From NCBI GenBank assembly GCA_018894105.1, contig CM032117.1:31848501-31912500 (forward strand): a stretch of DNA of 64,000 bases. The letters are read 5' to 3'. Source of the DNA: Jacaranda mimosifolia (taxonomy: Eukaryota > Streptophyta > Magnoliopsida > Lamiales > Bignoniaceae). The notes below the pieces were generated by a model that worked only from the letters and a program-made list of their open reading frames with translations, made no database searches and had not been told where the DNA came from. Both the position numbers and the translations under genes were made by a program. Of the stretch, positions 11,248 through 22,464 are shown in pieces; position 1 is the stretch's first letter, and each line of letters begins with the position of its first letter.

Positions 11248-11617
11248 TATTGGAATAGTGCATCACAACCAATTAGAATTAGAATGTAATACTACTCCAA
11301 TTGTGAGATAATCTTGATTGAATGATATTCTTATTAAATGGCCATCTTCATCTTATGCTTTTTATACTTCACTCGACTATAGGACTTGGTCATACATATG
11401 ATGGTGATCATGAAACAAATCTCTATAGTCATGATTTTAAATATTCCAAGTCATAGAATGTTATGAAAAGGGGGCATCTAAGATTCGGATAGACTTGCAT
11501 TAACGATGCATACTCTAAAGGGTTGGATATTGCCCCGTTTAATGGGTAATCTATGTGAGACATGAATTCATGTTAGTGGGTGTTTGTTAGAGAACAAGTT
11601 CACTAAAAACCCACCAA

Positions 11618-11879
11618 GAGAATCCACCAGGTAGCCATAGTGGTAAGTCGGTAGTGGTAAGTTCTCAAGCTTATAATAATGCATATAATTAGTCCTTGGA
11701 CTTTAGGATCTATAGTAACCTTGTGTTTATGTCCTTATGCTTTAATAGGAGAATCCAACATATAGCCATCGTGGCAAGTTTTGAAGCTTATGATAGGGTA
11801 TAAAATTAGTCCTTGGACTTCAGGATCCATAGTAACCTTGTGTTTAGGCCCTTATGCTTTGACTTTAACCCGACCACAT
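11618..11879 (+). repeat. 131-bp imperfect tandem duplication inside LTR B
   Basis: GAGAATCCACC at 11618 and GAGAATCCAAC at 11749 open two copies that run through ATTAGTCCTTGGACTT and AGTAACCTTGTGTTTA. Other LTRs in the window carry this block once, so the duplication is specific to this copy. Confidence 0.7.
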
Positions 11880-12905
11880 AGTTGGTCATCCAGGGTTGAA
11901 GGCATGAACTACTTAAGTATGGAGGTTTGTGAGTTCCAAGATGGAATCCATTTCCTCGTTGTTGTGAAGAACGGGTGCATCTCCTACCTATTCTACAATG
12001 ATCGATTCCAAAAAATTCTTGTGCAGGGTACTATGACACTTTGGAAAAGGTGTTTTCAAAAGTTGAGGTCATAAAGGGTAATCGAACATTGGATTTAGAA
12101 ATATAGTTATTGAGGCTTTTAGGGAATCGCCAAATATCTTGCCCTAGGCCTTTTCCAAGAGATAGGAGAAGAAAGAACCATATTTACATGGTAAGCGTAA
12201 GCTATAATGGTTCATCAAGATATAATTTATTCATCCAATTAGTTGGACTCCATGGGTTGTTGCTAGACATCGACCATGGAGATTGGGTGCTCTTTAATTA
12301 ATGGAGATTAATTGAAAGAGTTATTAGTTTAAATGAGTTTAAACTAATGCAAATATTTCAATATTTGAAATATCACAATGAGTTGTGAGCTCATGTCCAA
12401 CGAATGGATGAACCTAATAGGTCATGCACAAAAGCCTAAGAAAACTCTTATTTGATAAAAGGGATTTTCTAAAGAGTTAGAAAATCATGTGTTTGGTAGT
12501 TTTATCCTAAGGAGAGGAAAACTGTTTGACTAATTTTAATTGGTCATTTTGGCTTGATTAATTTAAGTGTTAAATTAATTAAAATAATTTAAGGAGTTAA
12601 ATTAGGCCAATTAAATTAAGGTGTTAATTAAATTGGTGCCATATGACAATAAATGTCAATTCAAGGAGTTAGCTTTAGTTAACTTAAAGAGTTAAGTTAA
12701 TTAACTTAAGGAGTTAAATTAAATTAATTAAATTGAGAATTTAAGTTTGGAGGGAAATCAAATGGAAGAGTCCATTTGAATCATGCAAGTTGGCGTTGCA
12801 TTTCATGAGATGAAATGTAAATGTAAATGCAAATGCACATGTAAATGCAAATTCAAATACAAATGCAAGTTGGCACACGTGCATAGAGGGTGTGGATGGA
12901 AGCCT

Positions 12906-12957
12906 TCTATAAATAAGCATGTGTCCGATCAAAGGCTTCCATCCCTTCCTATAAATA
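12906..12957 (+). promoter_or_regulatory. Duplicated TATA region in LTR B
   Basis: Two copies of CTATAAATAAGCATGT (starting 12907 and 12949) are each preceded by a GGAAGCCTTC or GGCTTCCATC block, a local duplication of about 42 bp spanning the predicted core promoter of the LTR. The 5' LTR remnant has one copy (CTATAAATAAAT near 3222). Confidence 0.55.
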
Positions 12958-13516
12958 AGCATGTCTCTAACCACTTGTGCTAGTTGGCATCTATCACATT
13001 TTTCTCTCCAAAAGTATTGTATAACTTATATGATCAATAACCACTCCCAAAATTCTCTTTTCCTTCTCTCCTTACCCAAAACCGCCACTCCTATCATCAT
13101 CTTCATCGTCTCTTCTCTAGCAAAGTGAGGTTGATTGAAAGGTAATCCTAAGTGACTTAATATTAGAGGTTCAACGGTTGGAGAACTTAGAAGTTCATTG
13201 GCGAACCATTTTTGGGCTGATTTTGAAGCATTAATTGGGCGATCAAGGAGCTTCGATTTATAATGATTTTTGGCCAACTACTCCCCACATTGGTGGTGCA
13301 AAGGTGTGCCAATTTTTCTGATTTATGGAGCTCTGGAAGAGGAACAATTGGATCAAAGTGTTGGTGCTTGTAGATCATCCATTGGAGGAGTACTTGGAGT
13401 GATCTAGTTGATTCCTTTGCATCCTTTCATCAAAGGTAATTTTCAACCTTCAAATTAGATTTATTTTTGCCTATTTTTGGTTTAATTATTAGATCCTAAT
13501 CCATCCCCCTCTTTCA

Positions 13517-13820
13517 CCTTCCTCCCACAATAAGCTACAATACTCTTTTGTCGTCCTCTACTGCTACTGTGAGGTTATCCACATACTGTTTTCCACATCT
13601 ATACTCAAACAACATTACTTATCCCAGCCTCCATCAACTTCACCCGTAGGCACTCTATCACCATCTATCACTCCACCTGGCACTCAACCATCCCCTGCTA
13701 CTCCACTCAACTATTCCACATCAGCAGCAGCATCATCACTAGCAGTCGATTCTTTAGTTGGCCAGACATTGGACGAGGGGGAATCAGAGGCCCCATAACA
13801 CAATTCTGGCAGGGTATACT
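13517..13820 (+). pseudogene. CACTA transposase gene, probable N-terminal fragment
   Basis: The piece lies between the 3' LTR of B and the 5' LTR of C. Because C is flanked by ATACT on both sides, this block was originally joined to 22465 onward, which carries the transposase domain. One frame (about 13645-13797) is open and rich in Pro, Ser and Thr: VGTLSPSITPPGTQPSP, then a Ser/Ala stretch and LVGQTLDEGESEAP before a stop. Plant Ptta/En/Spm transposases usually have such a low-complexity N-terminus, but there is no diagnostic motif here, so the link rests on position. Confidence 0.45.
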
Positions 13821-14207
13821 TATTGGAATAGTACCTCGTAGCCAAATAGATTGGTGTGTAAAACTACTCTTTTTGTAATACAATCTTGATTAAATCATAC
13901 TAGACAATAGGGCTTGGTCACACATATGATGTTAATTATGAAACAAGTCTCTAAGGTCATGATTTTAAAGTATTTCAAGTCATAGAATCTTATGAGATGG
14001 GACATCTAAGATTCAAATAGACTTACACTAACGATGCATATTCCAAGGGATTGGATATTGCTCTATTTCATGGGAAATCTATGTAAGACATAGATGCATG
14101 TTAGTAGGTGTTTGTCAGAGAACAAGTCCACTAAAGACCCACAAAGAGAATCCACTAGATAGCTGTAGTGGCAAGCTCTCAAACTTACGATAGTACATAT
14201 AATTAAT
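13821..14207 (+). repeat. Truncated 5' LTR of element C
   Basis: It starts TATTGGAATAGTACC and matches the first about 440 bp of LTR B (11248-11690). It then passes directly into leader sequence at a junction around ATTAATCTTCAATT (14201-14214), where LTR and leader share a short similar word, suggesting a deletion through microhomology. Confidence 0.8.
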
Positions 14208-15432
14208 CTTCAATTGGGTGTAAAAATGAGATGCATAAAGCGTTATGCTTATTTTTGCCTATTGATTAATTGTTTATGAGATAAGCATTTAATTTGTGGA
14301 ATTGAATGTCAATTCTTATTTATTGTTCATTTAACTGTTGAATAGATGATGAATTAATAGGGTTGAACATGAGCCTTTAAATTGGTTTTATGTGTTTCAA
14401 AGTTGTTTGAAAAGGGATTGTATCAAATAGGAGCTTGTATGCTTCTTGATTTTCTACCTTATAAATGTTATAAAAATAGGACTCTAGGGGTGAAGATTTC
14501 TTTTCTCTTGTAAATGTTGCAAGGAGACAAAAAAGGCTAAGAAGGTTAAGAAGGCTTGAAGACCCATGAATGTATGGAATACATTTATGTAATAGATAAG
14601 ATTTAATCAACCCACTTAAAATCAATTAAGTAGCGCATCCTATGGCTTTAATTGCACCACTTGGTTAAGGCTCATGGTCATCTCACCCCGCGAGCATGCT
14701 AGGCGCATTTACTTATTTATGTGTTATTTATTCTATGGATGTATGAGATGCATAGTTAAAAATAGAAAACCTAAATAAGAGATGACAATATTGATGAGAT
14801 CTTTGAAAGCAAGAAAAATCATCAAATTAGAAGAGTATAAGTTTTTCAAATATTAAATTAGGATAAAATTAAAAAGGGTTTAATAATCCATACCTTCTAC
14901 CAATAGTTTGTGCATGAGATGCTACCACAATTATGTGTTGGCTCACGAATCATGAGGGACAGTTTTAGAGGAAAGCTATGCTTACTTACCTAGCATATGA
15001 TACACTTTAATTTTAAACTCACTATGGCATTGTCTCACGAGTCGTGGAATGACATAGTGGAGTTTATAATTAAAGATTGATTGATAGGTACGACTTAACA
15101 CCTAGTAGTGTAGATCTCATATGAGCCACAGGTCTACATGAAAAGTGAGGCAAAATAAATCAAGGGTTGCATAGAGATGCAATTAGCAAAAGTTGCTTAC
15201 CTTAGGATTATTTGTGGATGTCTCATGAGTCGTGGGTCCACAAATAATGCCTTTTGGACCTTGATTCTCATAGAAAATATGATTTCCCGAACTCCTTTAG
15301 GGGATGAGGAATTTGATAAAATAGTGGGAGAAAAACATGATTGAAAGTCCATGAACATGTTTTCTCATATCAAAATTCAATCACATGCTTATATTATCTT
15401 TTTCGTCTTTGTAGATTTGTGAAATCTCAAAC
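14208..15432 (+). other. Leader of copia C with repeated CTCATGAGTCGTGG-like motifs
   Basis: The sequence is homologous to the B leader from about 6240. Related motifs occur at 14941-14957 (GCTCACGAATCATGAGG), 15034-15047 (CTCACGAGTCGTGG), 15116-15132 (CTCATATGAGCCACAGG) and 15222-15235 (CTCATGAGTCGTGG), in the same order and spacing as in B. No protein-coding signal is seen. Confidence 0.7.
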
Positions 15433-17307
15433 ATGGCCAAGAATCCATTAAGCATCATATTGAAATCTAATAAACTAACTAGGCTAAATTACCACAATTG
15501 GCTTCCAAACCTCAAAATCATTCTTGACTTCGAGAAATGGACATATATCCTAACTCAAAGTCCGCTCAACACCATAAGTGAGGATGTCGATCAAGAGACA
15601 CACAAAACGTTCACTAAATGGGTAGAGGATAATCACCAAATCTGTTGCCTCCTGATGGCCTCCATGTCCAATGAGCATCAAAAGTCTCATGAGTATATGA
15701 AAAGTGCTTCCGAGATACATTTACACCTATAAGAGTTGTATGGTGTACAAACTAGACATGAGAGGTATATGTACTCAAAAGACCTTTTTATGGCTAGGAT
15801 GATGGAGGGCTCTAGTGTCTATGATCATGGGCTTAAGATGGTTGGGTTTATTGAAAAGCTCACTACTTTAGAAGTAGTTATGGACAATGGCCTCTGTGGA
15901 TTTGATCCTTCAATCCTTTCCTAGCTCATTTGACCAATTCGTGATTAACTTTAATATGTCCAAACAAGAAGTCACGATCAATGAATTTGTCAATATGTGG
16001 TGATGGCTGAGTCAACTATGAAAAAGGTCAAACCCTTAATGCTTGCTTCTTCATCCAAATTTAATGGCCTAAGGGGAAAGAAGAAATGACGTTAGAAGAT
16101 GAAAATTTATTCTTCGAAGGGAAAAGGGGCATTAAAACTATGTAGTGGGGTCAAGAAGAAAAAGTAGGGTAAGAAAGATGCTACTTGTTTCTATTGTGGT
16201 GAGACGGGCCATTGGAAGCGAAATTGCAAGGAATATCTTGCAACCAATAGGAATGGTATGAACTTTATTGAAGTGCACTTAACTACCAATTCTTCTTCAT
16301 GGATACTCAATATCACATGTGGTTCTCACCTTTATAATTTGTTATGGGGAATGGAAATAAGAATGAGTCTAATTGATGAGGATTTGATCCTACGCCTTGG
16401 CAATGGAGCAAAAGTTGCGACCAAAGTTAAAGGCGTTATAAAGTTAGACTTAGGGAACTCCTTGATTGTATTGGATACTTGTTACTATGTACCAACTCCT
16501 GTGAGGAATATTATTTCAATTCCCGTTTTGAATAGTGAAGGATTTGATTTTCCAATATCAAATAAGAAATTGAAAGTAATAAAGAATGGTTCTTTAGTTG
16601 CAATGGGTACACTCAGTAATAGATTATACATTTTTGATTCTCAACTATCACTTATGCACATTCAACAAAGTAAAAGAAAATTAAATAACTAAGAAAGTGC
16701 CTCTTTGTGGCATGCAAGACTTGGACATATTTTCAACAATAGGATGAACAAGATAGAAGCTCTCAAAGCACTAAATATTAGTGGCATAGAGGATTTTTCC
16801 ACTTGTGAATCTTGTTTAAAAGGAAAAATGACTAAAGCTTCTTTTATAGGACAAACAGGGCGAACCACAAGTCTTATAAAGTTGAATTTGATCTATACGA
16901 ACGTTTGTAGACCACCAAGAGTTATTGCTAGAGAAGGCTATTCTTACTTCACTACCTTCACTGATGATCATACTTGGTCCAAAATGTGTATCTTATGAAG
17001 TACAAGTACAAAGCTTCTGAAAAGTTCAAAAAGTATAGGAATGAAGTAGAAAAGCAACAAGACTTAGTGTTAAAGTTCTTCGATTGGATCGAGGAGGGGA
17101 ATACTTAAGTACCTATTTCTTGGATTATCTAAAAGAGAATGTGATTCTCTCCTAATAGACTCCACACAGCACACCCCAACACAATGGAGTAGCCAAAAGG
17201 CGAAACCGTATCTTGTTGAACATAATACGTTTCATGATGAGCTTCACCGGTGTGTCTATCTCCTTTTAGGTTCGCCCTTGAGACGGCAACAAAGAGACTA
17301 AATGTAA
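15433..17307 (+). pseudogene. Copia C gag, protease and first half of integrase, decayed
   Basis: The ATG at 15433 opens MAKNPLSIILKSNKLTRLNY, followed by the NWLPNLKIIL region of copia Gag. The zinc knuckle CFYCGETGHWKRNC is intact at about 16187-16229. The protease region reads SSWILNITCGSHLYN near 16290-16335, where the catalytic Asp is replaced by Asn. The pre-integrase domain (LWHARLGHIFNNRMNKIEAL, about 16705-16830) keeps HHCC, with CESCLKGKMTKASF. Integrase core fragments follow (DDHTWSKMCIL near 16964, then QHNGVAKRRN-like near 17180). Stops and frameshifts abound. The coding sequence is cut at 17307 by another insertion. Confidence 0.86.
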
Positions 17308-18481
17308 TGTTAAGTCCCTATTACTATTAATTTTCTTGTTTAAAAATTATAATTCCCTTACTAATTAATGAAAATTTAGAATTGCAGGAATACAAGTGGA
17401 GAAGTTACAAAATAGGGACAAATTGACACAAGTTGGTGGGAATGCGGACAGGATGACACCTCATGATCTAATCAAGGATAGGAATAAGAGTCTTTTTATG
17501 CATTCGAGTCATATTCTAATCAGAAAACTCTTTTAATCAGTTATAAATAGATCTTTCAGACACTTAGTTGAGAGATTGGGATTTTTTATTTTGGAGATTA
17601 GAAGTATCGCAAGAATTCAGGATTCGGAGGAGGACAAATTGGAGATCAAATTCATCTGGGAATAGAGTTTCTTCTTCTCCCTTTGATTTTCTTTTTAATT
17701 CTAGATTTGAGACGATGTTTTGTTTTATTCATATTTTGTTTAGCAATTCAATTATGATCTAATTCATTATTCTAGTATTATGATGGACTCTTTTGAATAA
17801 TTTGATGTATGATTTTCTTCTATGAAATTAGTAGCATTTATGGTTATTTCTTCTATTGTGTGCTTTTTCTATTTTTGATTCCCTGATCAACAGTCAAGTG
17901 TATCTTTAAACCCTAGATGAATCTTAGAAAAGAGAATCTAGGGATTGATTGACAATAGAAGACCTTAAGATTAATTGTTCAAATTGATGAATTAATTAAT
18001 TTGTGAGTAGGATAGGAATATACCTGCTTGCCCTAGGGAGTTAGTTGAGTGGTACAACATTATCCATAATTTAGTTAATTCACATAGGAATATAGTGAAT
18101 TGAATAAATTAGGGATTTGATTATGGGTAATTCAGAAGAACCTCGTAATTGCATAAGACTCAAACCAATGACCTGTTATTAATTTCATAGGGAGAAAATT
18201 ATGTAATCAACTTATTCGATTGATGAAATCATAATTCTAAGCTTCTATATCCTGGTAGAAATCTTAATCAGTACACTTTTTCTTATTTTCATTAGTTTAG
18301 TTTTAATTCCTATATAATTGATTTTTGTTTGAATAAAACAAGTGTGTGATAAATTAGTAATTAGTAGCGAATAATTTAGTTCATCGTGGGATCAACACTT
18401 TTCTCACCACTTTATTACTTGTTGTGATATGTGCACTTGTGTAACTGTTTGCATAATTTATTCTGCACAACACAACTAATA
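17308..18481 (+). repeat. Ty3/gypsy-like solo LTR inserted in integrase of C
   Basis: The integrase sequence of C is interrupted after GAGACTAAATGTAA and resumes as TTTAATACCCTTAAAGTCGG, matching B at 9218-9243 once the insert is removed. The insert begins TGTTAAGTCCC and ends near CTGCACAACA (18472) or a few bases later. It has a TATA box (TATAAATAG, 17542-17550) and a tail with TCGTGGGATCAACACTT and ACTCACCAC-like words, which I associate with LTRs of plant Tat-type gypsy elements. Flanking TGTAA and TTTAA may be a mutated target duplication. The right border is uncertain by about 10 bases; orientation is inferred from the TATA box. Confidence 0.65.
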
Positions 18482-20436
18482 TTTAATACCCTTAAAGTCG
18501 GTGCCAAAGATACCACATGAGATGTGGTATGGCAAAGCATTTTCTTATTCTTATTAAGAGTTTGGGGGTCTCCCGCATAGATTAAGAGACTAGTGGGAGA
18601 CAAGTTGGATGTGAGATCCACTTTGTGTAAGTTTGTGGGATATCCAAAAGAGTCATTGAATTATTATTTCTATGGTCCCTCGGAACAAAAGGCGTTTGTT
18701 TCTAGGAATGCCACCTTTTTGGAAAATGAGTTTCTATTAGATAGAAAAGTTGTTATCATTGAATTTGATGAAATTTAAGATAATCATTCGATCTGACGAG
18801 CAGTGGTAGAAATAATAGAGCAGCCCGAGCCTAAGATACAACCTCTTAGAAGATTGGACCGAATTAAGAAGCATCCTGAAAAGGTTCGCATTCTTTCGTG
18901 AGACGGGGCAAACGAATAGTGATCTGAGGACCTATGAGGAAGCTATGCTGGACATAATTCGGGACATTGGCTTGAGGCCATGAAATTCAAAGTAGACTCC
19001 ATGTATTTCAACAAAGTATGGACTTTGGTAGATCCACCGGAGGGTATAGTACCCGTTTGTTGCAAGTGGATCTACAAGCAAAAGCTAGGAATCAATGAAG
19101 AGGTGACAACCTTTAAGTCTAGACTAGTGGCAAAAGGTTATACTCAAAGACCCGATATTGATGCTTGTCATAGCCACTTAATACGACTATGAGATATGGC
19201 AAATTGATGTAAATACTATTTTTCTTATTGGAAACATTGAAGAAGAAATTTATGCGGAGCAACCACAAGGTTTTACATCCAAAGGGAGTGAGCAAAAAGT
19301 TTTACAAACTCCAAAGGTCTATTTATGGACTAAAGCAAACACCCCGAAGTTGGAACATACATTTTGATAAGAAAGTCAAATCGTTTGGCTTAGTCAAAAA
19401 TGTGTATGAACCTTGTGTGTATAAAAACCTAGTGGGAGTTTAATACAGTTTATTGTGCTTTATGTCAATGACATTCTTCTTATTGGGAATGAGAAAGAAG
19501 GATTATAGTGTACTAAAGCATAGTTATCTTCGCAATTCTCCATGAAAGATTTGGGAGAAGCATTCTTCGTATTAGGAATATGGATCTATAGAGATAGATC
19601 AAATAGGATATTGGGGCTCTTCTAAACTGCATACATTGACAAGATACTAATTAAAGAGGTTTAGTATGAAAGAATTCAGTAAGAGATTCCTCCCTATGGG
19701 ACATGGTCTTCGTCTCTCTAAGTATATGGTCCCCAAGACTGAAGATAAGAGAGAAACAATATCCTATATACCTTATGCATCCGCTATATGGAGTATAATA
19801 TATGCCGTTCAATATACTAGATCAGATGTAGCACGTGCTCTAAGTGTTATGAGCCGCTTTCAATCCAACCCCGGTGAAAATCACTAGTTGATTGTAAAAA
19901 CAATCCTTAAATACTTGAGAAGAACTAAGGATTAGTTCTTAGTTTACAGCAATAGAAAATTGAAACTTGAAGGATTTTCGGATTCTAGTTTCTAATCCGA
20001 TGAAGGTGACCTTAAATCCACTTTAGGATTTATATTTTACCTCAATGACAGTGCGATGAGTTGGAAGAGTTCCAAATAAGACACCATGGCCAACTTTATC
20101 ATAATGGTGGAATACATTGCAGCTTATAAAACCGCAAAAGATAGTGTTTGGATGAGAACTTCATCCTAGAGTTGGATGTACTGCCTAGTATTGTAGAGCT
20201 ACTTGTTGTCTATTGTGATAACAATGGAGTAGTCATGCAAGCAAAAGCGTTAAGATCTCATCAGCGATCCAAGCGCATTTTGTCATTTGATCCTTATGAT
20301 CATTAATAAAGGCAGCATCCGAGTGGATAGGGTGGCATCAAAAGAGAATATAGCAGATTCACTGACTAAACCCCTAACACGAAAGGTCTTCGAAGGACAT
20401 CTTGAGAAGATAGGCCTTAAGGCTATAGGGAATTGA
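18482..20436 (+). pseudogene. Copia C integrase C-terminus, reverse transcriptase and RNase H, decayed
   Basis: After the nested LTR the polyprotein resumes with VPKIPHEMWYGKAF-like sequence (about 18498-18545) and FVGYPKESLNYYFYGP (18629-18680). RT shows KWIYKQKLGINEEVTTFKSR (from 19069) and LVAKGYTQRP. The catalytic box reads YVND at 19461-19472 instead of YVDD. Thumb-proximal FSMKDLGEA lies near 19535-19563. RNase H follows with SYIPYASAIWSIIYAVQYTR (from 19761), then a decayed DSNS region and a terminal block ending near 20436. Stops and frameshifts are frequent. Confidence 0.86.
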
Positions 20437-20456
20437 CTTTACAAAAAGTGGGAGAT

Positions 20457-22459
20457 TACTGGGATTGTGCCTTGCAGCTAATTAGATTAGCGTGTAAAAT
20501 TACTACTTTTGTGATATAATTTTGATTGAATGATATTCTTGTTAAATGGTCATCTTCATCTTATTCTTTTTATTTTTCACTTGCATTTGGTTGAAGCCCT
20601 TAAATTATACTAGAATACGAGACTTGGTCACGTATATGATGGTGATCATGAAACAAGTCTTTGAGGTCATGATTTTAAAGTACTCTAAGTCATATAGAAT
20701 CTTATGAGACTAGGCATCTAAGATTCGAATAGACTTGCACAGTAATGAATATTCCACGGGTTGGATATTGCTTTGTTTCATGGTCAATCTATATAAGACA
20801 TAGATGCATATTAGTGGGTGTTTGTTAGAGAATAAGTGCACTGAAGACCCACCAAGAGAATCCACTCGATAGCTGTAGTGGCACGTCAATAGTGATAAGT
20901 TCTCAAGGTTACGATAGTACATGTAATTAGTTCTTAGACTTGAGGATCCATAGTAACCTTGTGCTTAGGTCCTTATGCTTTAACTTTTCCACAACCACGG
21001 AGCAGGTCATATGGGTTGAGATTGGGCATGAGCTACTTAAGCATGGAGGTTTGTGAGATCTACGAAGGGATCCATTTCCTCGTTGTTGTGAAGAACAAGT
21101 GCATCTTCTAGGTATTCTATAATGATTGATTCTAAGATATCCTAGCACAAGATAGAGACATAGTTATTGAGGCTATTAAGAAGCTGACAAATATCTTGCC
21201 CTACGCCTCTTTCGGGAGATAGAAAATCGAAGGACTGTATTTGTATAGTAAGCGTAAGCTATAATGGTTCATCATGATATAATTCATTCATCCCATCTTG
21301 AGGCTAGACATAGACCATGGAGATTGGGTACTCTTCAATTAATAGAGATTAATTGAAAGAGTTATTAGTTTAAAAGAGTTTAAACTAATGTGAATATTTC
21401 AATATTCAAAATATCACAATAACTTGTGAGCGCTTGTCCAATGAATAGATGAACATAATGGGTCATACACAAAAGTCTAGGGAAACTCTTATTTAGGAAG
21501 AATTTTCTATGGAGTTAGAAAATTCATACATGGTGATTTTGGATAGAATCGGTTGACTAATTTAATTAGTCATTTTGACTTGATTAATTTAAATGTTAAA
21601 TCTAATCAAAATAATTTAAGGAGTTAAAATAAGCCAATTAAATTAAAGTGTTAACTTAATTGGTGCATGTGACAATTAACTAGTTAAGTTAACTTAAGGA
21701 GTTAAGTTAAATTAATTAAATTAAAGAGTTAATTTAATTAAACTGATAATTTTGGTACCGGAGGGAAATCAAATGGAAGAGCCCACTTGAATTAAGTTAA
21801 TTAGCATTTCATTTTATGAGATGAAATGCAAATGTTAATTGAAATGCAAATGCACACACAAGTTGGCAAGTTGGCCAACATGATTGGAGGGTGTGATGGA
21901 AGCATCCAAGAGCTTCCATCACTTCCTATATGTATGACATATGGCCAGCCACTTGGTGTTAGTTGGCATTCCTCACATTTTCCCTCCAAAGGTATAATAT
22001 AATTCATGCGCTGAATAATCACACCAAAAGTTCTCTCCTCCCTCTCTCCTCCAAAACCACCACTCCAATCACTATTTTCCTCTCTTTATCTAGCAAAAGT
22101 GAGGTTGATTGAGAGTTTATCCTAGGTGTGAGGACTTTACATTAGAGGTTCGACATTTCGGGAACTTAGAAGTTCATTGGTGAACCGTTTTATGGCTAAT
22201 TTCAGTGGATCGTTTGGATGATCTAAAGGCTGAGATTTCCATTGAATTTTGGATCTTTGGAAGGGGAGCAATTGGATCCAACCATTGGAGCTTGTAGATC
22301 TTCCAATAGAAGAGTTTTTCGAGTGATCTATTCAATTCCTTTGTTGGCTTTCACAACGGTAAATTTTTGGCCTACTAATCCTTGGTTAGGAGATGATTGG
22401 TTTTATTTTTGCTTATTTTTGGTTTTAATATTTGGATCATAATCTATCTCTATTTTTCA
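20457..22459 (+). repeat. 3' LTR of element C
   Basis: It starts TACTGGGATTGTGCC, a mutated TGTTGGAATAGTGCC, directly after the polypurine tract AAAAAGTGGGAGAT, and ends TTTTTCA at 22459, followed by the target duplication ATACT. Length is 2003 bp. It has the usual TTAA-word region (about 21590-21740) and AAATGC hexamers (about 21822-21860). The TATA region is weak here (CTATATGTATG near 21926). Confidence 0.86.
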
Positions 22460-22464
22460 ATACT

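Larger units (their letters stand above)
2932..13516 (+). mobile_element. Ty1/copia retrotransposon B, defective
   Basis: The element consists of a 5' LTR remnant (2932-3258), PBS (3261-3272), a long leader interrupted by a minus-strand solo LTR (3876-6100), a degenerate gag-pol (7471-11233), a polypurine tract and a 3' LTR (11248-13516). Gag, protease, integrase, RT and RNase H come in copia order (integrase before RT). Element A interrupts its 5' LTR, so the true left end lies outside the window. The right flank (13517 on) is sequence inferred to belong to the CACTA transposon. Confidence 0.88.
11248..13516 (+). repeat. 3' LTR of copia element B
   Basis: The LTR begins TATTGGAATAGTGC (TG mutated to TA) and ends CTCTTTCA, 2269 bp. 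It carries a 131-bp imperfect tandem duplication (copies from 11618 and 11749), the AT-rich TTAA-word region (about 12540-12740), an AAATGC/AAATGT hexamer run (about 12814-12870), and two successive TATA boxes (12906-12916 and 12949-12957). ORFs seen here, including a Lys-Cys-rich one, arise from the hexamer repeats and are not genes. Confidence 0.87.
13821..22459 (+). mobile_element. Ty1/copia retrotransposon C, defective
   Basis: Target duplications ATACT lie at 13816-13820 and 22460-22464. The parts are a truncated 5' LTR (13821 to about 14207), leader (to 15432), degenerate gag-pol (15433-20436) interrupted by a gypsy-like solo LTR (about 17308-18481), and a 3' LTR (20457-22459). The PBS and most of the 5' LTR were lost in one deletion whose junction is near 14205. 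It is the same family as A, B and D. Confidence 0.92.

Noticed and set aside
12783..12983. A Lys/Cys-rich ORF resembling a small metal-binding protein
   Set aside because: It is the translation of the AAATGC/AAATGT hexamer array in LTR B, and its reverse-strand twin is equally repetitive.
707..13516. A tandem pair of copia elements sharing one LTR
   Set aside because: Two separate LTR ends (2931 and 3258) and an LTR that resumes mid-sequence at 2932 fit a nested insertion better.
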